A DNA stretch of 64,000 nucleotides from Corynebacterium sp. CNJ-954 (GTDB taxonomy: Bacteria > Actinomycetota > Actinomycetes > Mycobacteriales > Mycobacteriaceae), in assembly GCF_001942345.1 (NCBI RefSeq), contig NZ_MKKI01000042.1:205520-269519 (forward strand), given 5' to 3'. Below the pieces are notes generated by a model. It saw nothing but the letters and a program-made list of their open reading frames with translations. It made no database searches and had not been told where the DNA came from. Positions within the stretch are counted from its first letter, which is position 1; each line of letters begins with the position of its first letter. This document shows positions 7,818 to 15,954 of this stretch, in pieces. The translations under genes were made by a program, and so were the position numbers.

Positions 7818-8930
7818 AGCTCCACCACCGACCGCAGCACCGACCCCTGCTTCATCTTCGCAAACGCCGACTCCACCGCATCAATACCGACCCGCTCATC
7901 AACAAACTCACCCAACGGGAACCTACCCTGTAGATACAACTCGGTGTACATCGGGAAATCCCGCTCCGGCAGACAGTCGCCGTACCACGACGACTTCACC
8001 GCACCACCACGGGAGAAGACGTCCACAAACGGCAACTGAACGGTCATCTCCGGGTCGCACCCCCACCAACACCACCCGCCCGGCCAGATCACGCATGTAG
8101 AACGCCTGAGTGAACGTCGCCGGCAACCCGACGGCATCCACGACGACATCAGCACCGACACCACCGAGGATCTCGTGGACAGCCTGCACCACCGGCTGAT
8201 CCTCACCAGTGGCAGCCGCATCCCCGCCGAGTGACCCCGGGTTCACCGTGTGCGTCGCACCGAAGTCACGTGCCCGCTCAAGCTTGGCATCCGACAGGTC
8301 CACCGCGATGACCGTGGTCGCCCCCGCCAACTTCGCCCCAGCGATCGCCGCCATACCAACCCCACCACAGCCGATCACCGCCACAGTCTCACCACGGGCA
8401 ACCTCACCGGTGTTCACCGCAGCACCCAGACCAGCCATCACCCCACACCCCAACAACCCCACCGCCGAAGGATCAGCATCCGGATTCACCTTCGTGCACT
8501 GACCCTCATGCACCAACGTCTTCTCCACAAACGCGCCGATACCCAACGCAGCCTCCAACTCCGTACCATCGGCCAGGGTCATCTTCTGCGAGGCATTAAA
8601 CGTGTCGAAGCAGTACTTCGGCTCACCCTTCTTACACGCCCGGCACTGCCCACACACCGCACGCCAGTTCAACACCACGAAGTCACCCACAGCAACATGG
8701 GTGACCCGCTCACCGACCGACTCCACCACCCCAGCAGCCTCATGGCCCAGCAGAAACGGGTAATCATCACTGATACCACCATCACGGTAGGCCAGATCAG
8801 TGTGGCACACCCCGCACGACTGGATCTTCACCACCACATCATTGGCCCCCGGATCCGGCACCACGATATCGGTCAACTCGACCTCGGCACCTCTACCCCG
8901 GGCGATAACACCCTTCACCGTCGTACTCAT
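7814..8930 (-). pseudogene. mscR: S-(hydroxymethyl)mycothiol dehydrogenase, frameshifted near its 3' end
   Basis: A zinc-dependent medium-chain alcohol dehydrogenase that oxidises the formaldehyde-mycothiol adduct with NAD+. From the ATG at 8930 the frame shows the catalytic Cys ([10 protein letters not shown]), the structural zinc cysteines ([15 protein letters not shown]) and the nucleotide-binding glycines ([10 protein letters not shown]). After VVLVGV, near 8052-8054, the family text continues in another frame: [17 protein letters not shown], then [15 protein letters not shown], to the expected C-terminus SVLRSVVEL at 7814. The span is one base too long and the extra base sits in a CCC run. 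Removing it gives 371 aa, the normal length. As read, the last ~80 residues are lost; I suspect a sequence error. Confidence 0.85.
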
Positions 8931-9095
8931 GTGTTGAATCTTCCTCTCCTCGTGCAGACCTTCACTCTTTCCGTACAGGATACGGATGATTTCCGTCGAG
9001 CGCGGTCGACTGTCAAGGTAGGCTGGTGCCCAGAGCGAACCCCAGAGTGAGCCAGGCCGACACTCATCTCGTTGAATTCCAGGAGCGTATTTTTC

Positions 9096-9482
9096 ATGAT
9101 CCAGCTGGTCATCGGAGCTGCCGCCGGTTACGTTTTCGGCACCAAGGCCGGACGACGCCGGTACGAGCAGATCCGGCGCGGTTACGAGGCTGCGGTCAAC
9201 TCCCCTGCCACCCGGCGCGCTGTACAGGCCGGACGTAAGGCCCTGGCTGACCGCCTCGACCCCGACCCACGCATGCGGGAACTCCGCGATCTCCGTGGTG
9301 CAGAGGACCTTCACGGTGACGCCGTCCTGGAGAATGACGCCGTCGACCACGAAGAGGACATCTACATCGAGGGTGAGCAGGCGCGCATGCGTGACAGCAA
9401 GGGCCGCCGCGTCAGCGACCAGGACGGCGCAGGGGGACCCGTCCAGAAGCGGTTCGACCGGTTTACCCGGCGTCGTCCCTGA
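9096..9482 (+). CDS. YtxH-like small membrane-associated protein (128 aa)
   Basis: An N-terminal hydrophobic Gly/Ala-rich segment ([24 protein letters not shown]) resembles the start of YtxH/gas-vesicle-like small proteins. A highly charged Arg/Asp/Glu tail follows. The ATG at 9096 has AGGAG at 9081-9085. It is divergent from the formaldehyde dehydrogenase gene and converges on dnaG with a 12-bp gap. Function unknown; probably membrane-anchored with a cytoplasmic tail. Confidence 0.7.
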   Translation: MIQLVIGAAAGYVFGTKAGRRRYEQIRRGYEAAVNSPATRRAVQAGRKALADRLDPDPRMRELRDLRGAEDLHGDAVLENDAVDHEEDIYIEGEQARMRDSKGRRVSDQDGAGGPVQKRFDRFTRRRP

Positions 9483-9494
9483 CCCAGGGGCCAG

Positions 9495-11480
9495 TCAGCC
9501 GCGCAGATCGCCGTAGTTCTGCGCCTGTTCCTGCAGGGTGCGACGGTACTTCTCCAGCGCCATGAGGTCAGCGAAAGTGTTGTTGTACTCCTGTTTCTTA
9601 CTTCCCCCCTGGTCGGGACGCATACGCTGCATCCGTGACTTCAACTCGGCGATCTCCATCCCGACCCACCGTTCCTCCATCCGGGCGACCACCGCACCGG
9701 CGTAGAACTCCAGTCGGTCTCGCTGACACCGCGGCTCCTCCACCGCCAACTCACTGATCACCGCGCGACACATCACGTCGTCCGTGGCCGAACTGACGGC
9801 GTCCAGCCATGCTGCCCCGGCGGCGTGCCCACCCTCGGAACCGACCGAACCGACGCCGCCCGCTGCCGCGATAGCCGTCGCCACCGCGACGTAGGTCGGA
9901 TGTTCGAAGGAGTCAGGCAGAAGACCGTCCGCGTCCGCCCCGACCATCTCCGGCTCCTGCAGCATCAGCTTGAGCACCTCGCGCGCCGGCTCCAGGTGGA
10001 CGTCAGCAGGATCAGGACGACTGAGCATCGAGGTGACATTCGACCCCGTGGCGGCACCTGCCTTCTCCGCCTCCGCGGAACGCCGCGCCAGCCGTGCCAC
10101 CCCCTCCTTGAGCTCCGGCCCCTGGCTGCCCCGCCGACCCTTCGCTGCCTCGGCGCGGACCTGACTGACCACCTCGGTGGGGTCAGGCCAGCTCAACCAC
10201 CCGGCAGCCTGGCGTGCGTACTCGTCACGCAGGGCGTCGTCCCTGATGCCGGCAAGCACCGGGACGATCCGGCGCATCGCCTCCACCCGTCCGTCGATGT
10301 GGTGGGTGTCGTAACCGCGGAGGACGGTCCGGATCACGAACTCGAACATCGGGATACGGTCGGCCACGATCTCCCGTACCGCGGCGTCACCCTTTTCCAT
10401 CCGCACGTCACAGGGGTCCATTCCGTCGGGGGCGACGGAGACGTAACTGCGGCCGGTGAACTTCTGGTCCCCCTCGAAGGCACGCAGCGCGGCTTTCTGC
10501 CCGGCTTCGTCACCGTCGAAGGTGTAGATGATCTCGCCGCGGAAGAACTGGTCGTCCACCATGAACCGGCGCAGCATCTGCAGGTGGTCCTCGCCGAAGG
10601 CGGTCCCGCAGGCCGCCACAGCGGTCGGCACCCCCGCCGCATGCATCGCCATGACGTCCGTGTAGCCCTCGACCACGACCGCCTGGTGGTCCGATGCGAT
10701 GGACTTCTTGGCCAGATCGATCCCGAACAGCACCTTCGACTTCTTGTAGAGCAGTGTCTCGGGGGTGTTCATGTACTTGCCGAGGTTGTCGTCCTCGAAG
10801 AGTTTGCGCGCACCGAACCCGATGACGTCGCCCGCCACGGAACGGATCGGCCACAGGAGACGACGGTGGAACCGGTCGATCGGCCCCCGGTTGCCCATCC
10901 TGCTCAGGCCGGCGTCCTCGAGCTCCTTGAACTCGAAACCACGACGCAGGAGGTGCTTGGTCAGGGTGTCCCACCCGGCGGGGGCATAACCGCACCCGAA
11001 CGTGTCGACGATCTCGCCTTCGAACCCCCGGTCACGGAGAAAGGCCCTCGCCGTCTCTGCACCGGCGTCCTCCGGGTCGCGTAGTCGCTCCATGTAGAAC
11101 TCGTGTGCTGCCCGGTTCGCCGCCACAAGCCGCTGTCGCGTCCCCGGCTCGACCCGGTTGACTGGTCCGCCGCCCTCGTAGTTGATACGGAATCCGATAC
11201 GCTCGGCGCACTGCTCCACCGCCTCCGGGAAACTGACGTGTTCCATCTTCATCAGGAAGCTGAAGACGTCCCCTCCCTCGCCGGTGGCGAAACAGTGGAA
11301 GTAGCCCTTGTTCGGCCGTACGTGGAAGGACGGGGTCTTCTCGTCCTTGAACGGGCTGAGACCTTTCATCGAGTCCACTCCACCCGGCGTGAGCTGGACA
11401 TACTCACCGACCACCTCCTCGATCGGGGTCTGCTCCCTGATCGCGGCGATGTCGGTGTCCGGAATCCGCCCTCGTGCCAT
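9495..11480 (-). CDS. dnaG: DNA primase with degenerate zinc-binding site (661 aa)
   Basis: Synthesises RNA primers at the replication fork. The ATG at 11480 gives the usual corynebacterial start (MARGRIPDTDI); an in-frame ATG nine bases upstream is possible. Domain order: N-terminal CHC2-type domain (1-100), primase core with TOPRIM motifs VVVEGYTDV and TFDGDEAGQ, then the helicase-interacting C-terminal region (about 430-661). The four zinc ligand positions read Ser42, Lys45, Cys63, Thr66 instead of Cys, His, Cys, Cys, so classical zinc binding is not possible although the surrounding fold sequence (EKTPSFHVRP, GEGGDVFSF) is kept. It is divergently transcribed from the GMC oxidoreductase gene. 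Confidence 0.95.
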   Translation of the reverse strand: MARGRIPDTDIAAIREQTPIEEVVGEYVQLTPGGVDSMKGLSPFKDEKTPSFHVRPNKGYFHCFATGEGGDVFSFLMKMEHVSFPEAVEQCAERIGFRINYEGGGPVNRVEPGTRQRLVAANRAAHEFYMERLRDPEDAGAETARAFLRDRGFEGEIVDTFGCGYAPAGWDTLTKHLLRRGFEFKELEDAGLSRMGNRGPIDRFHRRLLWPIRSVAGDVIGFGARKLFEDDNLGKYMNTPETLLYKKSKVLFGIDLAKKSIASDHQAVVVEGYTDVMAMHAAGVPTAVAACGTAFGEDHLQMLRRFMVDDQFFRGEIIYTFDGDEAGQKAALRAFEGDQKFTGRSYVSVAPDGMDPCDVRMEKGDAAVREIVADRIPMFEFVIRTVLRGYDTHHIDGRVEAMRRIVPVLAGIRDDALRDEYARQAAGWLSWPDPTEVVSQVRAEAAKGRRGSQGPELKEGVARLARRSAEAEKAGAATGSNVTSMLSRPDPADVHLEPAREVLKLMLQEPEMVGADADGLLPDSFEHPTYVAVATAIAAAGGVGSVGSEGGHAAGAAWLDAVSSATDDVMCRAVISELAVEEPRCQRDRLEFYAGAVVARMEERWVGMEIAELKSRMQRMRPDQGGSKKQEYNNTFADLMALEKYRRTLQEQAQNYGDLRG

Positions 11481-11645
11481 GTCGACCATGATAGCCACCG
11501 TCCCGACGAAGTCCCCGATTCGGCTGAACTCGCCGTCACCGCATCCTAGGATGTCTCCTATCTGTTGCAAAACAGTATCGACGACTACCGCACGCCGTTC
11601 CGGAGTGACTACCGGGCCGCGGCGTGGAGAGAAGAGCAGTGCACC

Positions 11646-13460
11646 ATGAGTAACACCCACTATGACGTTCTGATCGTCGGGTCCGGGTTCGGCGGATCCG
11701 TGACCGCCCTGCGTCTGACCGAGAAGGGCTACAAGGTCGGCATCATCGAGGCTGGACGCCGTTTCGCCGACCATGAATTCGCCAGGAACAGCTGGCATCT
11801 CAAGGAGTTCCTCTGGGCACCGAAGCTCGGCCTCTACGGGATCCAGCGGGTCCACCTGCTGAAGGACGCGATGATCCTCGCGGGTGCCGGTGTCGGCGGC
11901 GGTTCACTGAACTACGCCAACACCCTCTACAAGCCTGGTGAAGACTACTTCCACAGCTCTGCCTGGGACCACATCACCGACTGGGAGGACGAGCTCTCCC
12001 CCTACTACGACCAGGCCCGGCGGATGCTCGGCGTGGTGACGAATCCGACGGTCACCCCGGCCGACCGCCTGTCGAAGAAGGTCGCCGACGAGATGGGGGT
12101 CGGTGACACATTCCGGATGACCCCGGTCGGGGTCTTCTTCGGCAAGAAGGTCGGCCTGGAGGGCGAGGAAGGTGAAACTGTCGCAGACCCCTACTTCGGC
12201 GGAGTCGGGCCGGACCGTACCGCGTGCACGGAGTGCGGTGAGTGCATGACCGGTTGCCGGCACGGCGCAAAGAACACCCTGTTGAAGAACTACCTCTATC
12301 TCGCTGAACAGGCGGGAGCGACGGTCCACGACAGGTCCACCGTCACCGGCATCACCAAGGTCGGCGCGGACGAGGACACCGGTTGGACGGTCACCACCGA
12401 AACCACCGCACCGTTCTTCGGCAGGAAGAAGCGCCGGACATTCACCAGTGACTACGTGGTCATGGCGGCTGGTACCTGGGGCACCCAGAACCTGCTGCAC
12501 CGTGGGAAGGAGGACGGCACCCTGCCCCGGATCTCCGATCATCTCGGACAACTCACCCGGACCAACTCGGAGGCCCTCCTCGGCGTCGGTTTGGACAAGC
12601 CCGACCCCGACCACGACTTCTCCCGTGGTGTGGCGATCACCTCGAGTTACTGGCCTGCCCCGGACACCCACATCGAGCCGGTACGGTACGGCAAGGGATC
12701 CAATGCGATGGGCCTGCTCCAGACACTGGTGACCGACGGCGACACGACGTGGCCACGGTGGGTCGAGTTCCTCCGCCAGCTGGCGAAGAACCCGTCGGCG
12801 GTCAAACTGGTCCTGGACCTGCGAGGTTGGTCGGAGCGGACGATGATCAACCTGGTGATGCAGGCGCGGGACAACTCCCTGACGACGAGTCTGAAATCCT
12901 TCGGGCCCCTCCGGTTCCTCACCAGCAGGCAGGGGGAGGGAGATCCGAACCCGACCTGGATCCCCGAAGGCAACGACGCCACCCGCCGTGGCGCGGCGCA
13001 CTTCCCCAAGGCAGTCGCCGGTGGCGTGTGGTCAGAGGTCTTCAATATCCCCCTGACCGCGCACTTCCTCGGCGGATGCACCATCGCCGACTCACCTGAG
13101 CGCGGTGTCGTCGACCCCTACCACCGGGTGTGGGGGTACCCGTCCATGTTCGTCACCGACGGGGCGTCGATCACGGCGAACCCGGGGGTCAACCCGTCAC
13201 TGTCGATCTCGGCGAACGCGGAACGGGCAGCGGCGCTCTGGCCCAACAAGGGCGACAGTGATCCCCGCCCGGCACAGCAGGAGTCGGTGAAGTCCTACCA
13301 GCGGGTCGCACCGGTCCGCCCCGACCACCCTGTCGTCCCGGACAGCGCCCCCGCCGCACTGCGGCTGCCCATCACCCCGGTGTCCTCCAGCCGGTCGAAC
13401 GCGGTGCCGAAGATCGAGCCGGAGGCCACTTCCGCGGTGACGCCGGACGTGAACATCTAG
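11646..13460 (+). CDS. GMC-family oxidoreductase, cholesterol-oxidase (ChoD)-like (604 aa)
   Basis: An FAD-dependent oxidoreductase. The N-terminal dinucleotide-binding motif VGSGFGGS (residues about 12-19) and GAGVGGGS (about 81-88) are typical of the glucose-methanol-choline family close to mycobacterial ChoD. A ferredoxin-like cysteine set C-x2-C-x2-C-x3-C lies in CTECGECMTGCRHGAKN (about 198-214), a feature of the ChoD subgroup. The C-terminal FAD/substrate segment is AHFLGGCTIADSPERGVVD, with VNPSLSISANAER near the end. The ATG at 11646 directly precedes the FAD fold. A true sterol substrate is not shown; many corynebacterial members have none known. Confidence 0.85.
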   Translation: MSNTHYDVLIVGSGFGGSVTALRLTEKGYKVGIIEAGRRFADHEFARNSWHLKEFLWAPKLGLYGIQRVHLLKDAMILAGAGVGGGSLNYANTLYKPGEDYFHSSAWDHITDWEDELSPYYDQARRMLGVVTNPTVTPADRLSKKVADEMGVGDTFRMTPVGVFFGKKVGLEGEEGETVADPYFGGVGPDRTACTECGECMTGCRHGAKNTLLKNYLYLAEQAGATVHDRSTVTGITKVGADEDTGWTVTTETTAPFFGRKKRRTFTSDYVVMAAGTWGTQNLLHRGKEDGTLPRISDHLGQLTRTNSEALLGVGLDKPDPDHDFSRGVAITSSYWPAPDTHIEPVRYGKGSNAMGLLQTLVTDGDTTWPRWVEFLRQLAKNPSAVKLVLDLRGWSERTMINLVMQARDNSLTTSLKSFGPLRFLTSRQGEGDPNPTWIPEGNDATRRGAAHFPKAVAGGVWSEVFNIPLTAHFLGGCTIADSPERGVVDPYHRVWGYPSMFVTDGASITANPGVNPSLSISANAERAAALWPNKGDSDPRPAQQESVKSYQRVAPVRPDHPVVPDSAPAALRLPITPVSSSRSNAVPKIEPEATSAVTPDVNI

Positions 13461-13485
13461 GCGGCGTGTGATGTACTGACGTGCT

Positions 13486-13902
13486 GTGAGCACTCGGAAC
13501 AACAGACTGGCCGGTGGAGTCGCCGGCGCGGCGATCGTCCTCGTCGCAGGGTACTTCGGGCTCGATGCCGTCACCGGCGACGACGAGCCCGGCGCCACCG
13601 GAGACACCTGCACCGTCGCGTCGCTCCCGGGGCAGGCGGACGACGTCATCGACTCCATTCTCGGCGACGGTGACTTCGAGCATCCTGACCATGACGGTAA
13701 ACACTTCGGCAACTACGAAGGACGGCTTCCCGAAGAGCCCGGCAGCTACTACCGGGAATACACCGTCTCGACACCGGGGCTGGACCACCGTGGAGCACGC
13801 CGGATCGTCGTCGGCGGCGGAACCGACACCGATCCGGATGTCTGGTACTACACCGCGGACCACTACGAGTCCTTCTGCTCCATCCCCGACGCCGAGGACT
13901 GA
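13486..13902 (+). CDS. Secreted guanyl-specific ribonuclease, RNase Sa/N1 family (138 aa)
   Basis: GTG start. An N-terminal hydrophobic segment (about 8-26, LAGGVAGAAIVLVAGYFGL) acts as signal peptide or anchor. The mature domain follows the microbial RNase N1/T1 pattern: LPGQADDVIDSIL, FGNYEGRLPEEPGSYYREYTV, RGARRIVVGG and YTADHYESF. The catalytic residues are recognisable as Glu in YREYTV, Arg in GARRI and His in DHY, matching the Glu-Arg-His triad of RNase Sa. Two cysteines (TCTV and SFCSI) probably form the domain-closing disulfide. No barstar-like inhibitor gene lies next to it; export would protect the cell. It converges on dgt. Confidence 0.8.
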   Translation: MSTRNNRLAGGVAGAAIVLVAGYFGLDAVTGDDEPGATGDTCTVASLPGQADDVIDSILGDGDFEHPDHDGKHFGNYEGRLPEEPGSYYREYTVSTPGLDHRGARRIVVGGGTDTDPDVWYYTADHYESFCSIPDAED

Positions 13903-13915
13903 GGAGTCAGCACAG

Positions 13916-15220
13916 TCAACCCCAGGCCGCGCTGATGGCCGAGGCTGAACGGTCCAGTCGTTCGAGACGTGCCTCGGTCAGCGACGCCACCTGGTCAATG
14001 ACCACCCGCATCTTCCCGGCATCGGTCGTGGCAGCCTCCCACCACGGTCGGAACAGCAGGTCGAGGCTGCCCGGTGCGCCCTGGGCGAGATAATTCGTGA
14101 CGCGGAAGATCCGGTCCCGCTGCCGTTCCTGGTCCGCGAGGTGACGGTGCTCATCCATCACGTAGAGCACGGCCAGTGACTTCAGCAGCACCACCTCTGC
14201 CTTCACCTCTGCGGGAATCACCAGGTCAGCAGCATACCGCCCCAAGGGGACCCGCTGGTCCCCCTCACTGGACGGGTTGAGATGCGATTCGCGGGTGGCG
14301 GTGACTGACGCGGTGACGAACCGACTGACCAGTTCGCTGGTCAGCCCCTTCAACGCGGCAAGGTCCTGGAGAGTGCCGTGGAAGTCTGCTGCGCGGGCGA
14401 CCGGGGGCATCCGCCGGAGCCGGTCCGCGGCGTCGAGCAGTTCCTCCGGGTCGCCGCCGAAGGCGCGGGCGCCCTTCTCCGCCAGTGTCGCGAGCTCCAC
14501 GAGGTCCCACAGGACGTTCATGCTGATCCGCCCGGAGACGATGCCGTCCTCGACATCGTGCACCGAATAGGCGACGTCGTCCGACCAGTCCATGATCTGC
14601 GCCTCGAGGCATTTGCGCCCGTCCGGTGCACCGTCCCGTATCCACGACAGGATGTCCAGGTCGTCGGCGTAACAGGAGTACTTCGCACGGGCCGTGCCGT
14701 CGGGCGCCGTCGGCCCCCACGGGTACTTGCAGGCCGCGTCGAAGGATGCCCGGGTCAGGTTCAGTCCGTAGCTCTGACCGTCCGGGCCGACAGTCTTCGG
14801 TTCGAGCCGCACCAGGATCCGAAGCGTCTGCGCATTCCCTTCGAATCCCCCGCACGACGCTGCTGCTTCGTCCAGGGCGCGCTCGCCGTTGTGCCCGTAC
14901 GGCGGGTGCCCGATGTCGTGGGTCAGACCGGCGAGATCGGCGAGGTCGGGGTCCACACCGAGGGTCTTGCCGATGCCTCGGGAAATCTGTCCGACCTCGA
15001 GGGAGTGGGTCAGTCGGGTACGTGGGGTGTCGCCCGAACCAGGTCCGACGACCTGGGTCTTGTCGGCGAGACGGCGCAGTGCCGCACTGTGGAGCACCCG
15101 GGCGCGGTCCCGGTCGAAGTCGTCGCGGGCGTCGGGCACCGCACCGTCGACGCCGAGTGATTTCCCGGGCACGCCGATGATGCGCTCCAGGTCGTGGGCG
15201 GTGTAGCCGTACCGTTGCAC
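13916..15220 (-). CDS. dgt: Deoxyguanosinetriphosphate triphosphohydrolase-like protein (434 aa)
   Basis: An HD-superfamily dNTP triphosphohydrolase, converting dNTPs to nucleosides and triphosphate. The metal ligands are visible: His in RTRLTHSLEVGQI, the HD pair in LTHDIGHPPYGHNGE, and a later Asp in IMDWSDDVAYSVHDVEDG. The GTG at 15220 gives the usual short N-terminus. It lies between the RNase gene and a YdcF-like gene, in the dnaG neighbourhood usual for corynebacteria, and reads as a full-length member. Confidence 0.9.
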   Translation of the reverse strand: MQRYGYTAHDLERIIGVPGKSLGVDGAVPDARDDFDRDRARVLHSAALRRLADKTQVVGPGSGDTPRTRLTHSLEVGQISRGIGKTLGVDPDLADLAGLTHDIGHPPYGHNGERALDEAAASCGGFEGNAQTLRILVRLEPKTVGPDGQSYGLNLTRASFDAACKYPWGPTAPDGTARAKYSCYADDLDILSWIRDGAPDGRKCLEAQIMDWSDDVAYSVHDVEDGIVSGRISMNVLWDLVELATLAEKGARAFGGDPEELLDAADRLRRMPPVARAADFHGTLQDLAALKGLTSELVSRFVTASVTATRESHLNPSSEGDQRVPLGRYAADLVIPAEVKAEVVLLKSLAVLYVMDEHRHLADQERQRDRIFRVTNYLAQGAPGSLDLLFRPWWEAATTDAGKMRVVIDQVASLTEARLERLDRSASAISAAWG

Positions 15221-15235
15221 CGTGATCTGTCTCCT

Positions 15236-15904
15236 CTAGCTCTCGTCGACGGTGTAGTCACCGCCGCCTTCCTCGGTCGCACGGTAGTACAGCAGGCCGC
15301 CGGTCTCATGGATGATGGCGTCCAGTTGTTCCTTCCGACTCGACACCGCCGGCCCCTGCCTCGTCGGCGAAGCGTGGGCATCCACGCCCTGGTCGCCGAC
15401 CATGTTCGTCGCACGTAGAGAATGGTTGGGATCCGTGACGACGAGAACCCGGTCCCAACCGTTGTCTTCAGCCACCGGTGCAAACGCCTCCGCCGAGCCG
15501 AGCGTGTCCATCCCCTCGTTGACCTCCGTGATCGCCTCGTCAGGAACCCCCTTGTCCCGAAGGTATGTCGCACCTGCCTCGGCCTCCGTGTAAGCGTCTC
15601 CCTCGAGCTTTCCACCGATGGTGGTGATGTGTGAGGACACCCCCTCTTCGTAGAGCTCCACGGCATGGTCGAGTCGGGCTGCGAACCACTGTGACGGCGT
15701 GCCGTTGTACTGGGCAGCGCCCAGCACCAGGATGGTGTCTGCGCCGGCGCGGTCGTCCTGGCGGGCGTAGGCCCAGACGTGCGCCGCAGTGGCGAGGGTG
15801 ATCACCAGACCGATGACGACGGTGCCGATGATCATGTAGATCAGTCCACGAATACCCGCACCGACCGTACGACCCGCGGTGCTACCGATGGTTCTGCCGT
15901 TCAT
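15236..15904 (-). CDS. YdcF/SanA-like DUF218 membrane protein (222 aa)
   Basis: One N-terminal transmembrane helix (IRGLIYMIIGTVVIGLVITLATA, about residues 18-40) precedes a DUF218 domain. The typical motifs are ADTILVLGAAQYNGTPS, RLDHAVELYEEG, ITTIGGK, EAGATYL and VLVVTDPNHSLRA. Members are envelope proteins linked to peptidoglycan or outer-layer integrity. The ATG at 15904 is preferred over an upstream start at 15922. It ends 15 bp before the dgt GTG on the same strand, so the two are probably co-transcribed. Confidence 0.8.
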   Translation of the reverse strand: MNGRTIGSTAGRTVGAGIRGLIYMIIGTVVIGLVITLATAAHVWAYARQDDRAGADTILVLGAAQYNGTPSQWFAARLDHAVELYEEGVSSHITTIGGKLEGDAYTEAEAGATYLRDKGVPDEAITEVNEGMDTLGSAEAFAPVAEDNGWDRVLVVTDPNHSLRATNMVGDQGVDAHASPTRQGPAVSSRKEQLDAIIHETGGLLYYRATEEGGGDYTVDES

Positions 15905-15954
15905 GCGACTAAGACTACGCACCCCAGTTCGTGGATTTCGTTATTGTGGGGTGC

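Noticed and set aside
7185..9050. Long plus-strand frames opposite the MBL hydrolase and formaldehyde dehydrogenase genes
   Set aside because: Repetitive Arg/His/Thr-rich translations complementary to clear enzymes; no start context.
9825..11084. 419-codon open frame opposite dnaG
   Set aside because: Antisense shadow: His/Arg/Pro-rich without recognisable motifs, fully inside dnaG.
1..11581. Shared 12-mer AAACAGTATCGA at 1-12 and 11570-11581 as a possible att repeat
   Set aside because: Exact 12-mers are expected many times by chance in 64 kb, and the second copy lies in the dnaG 5' region, far from a plausible element end.
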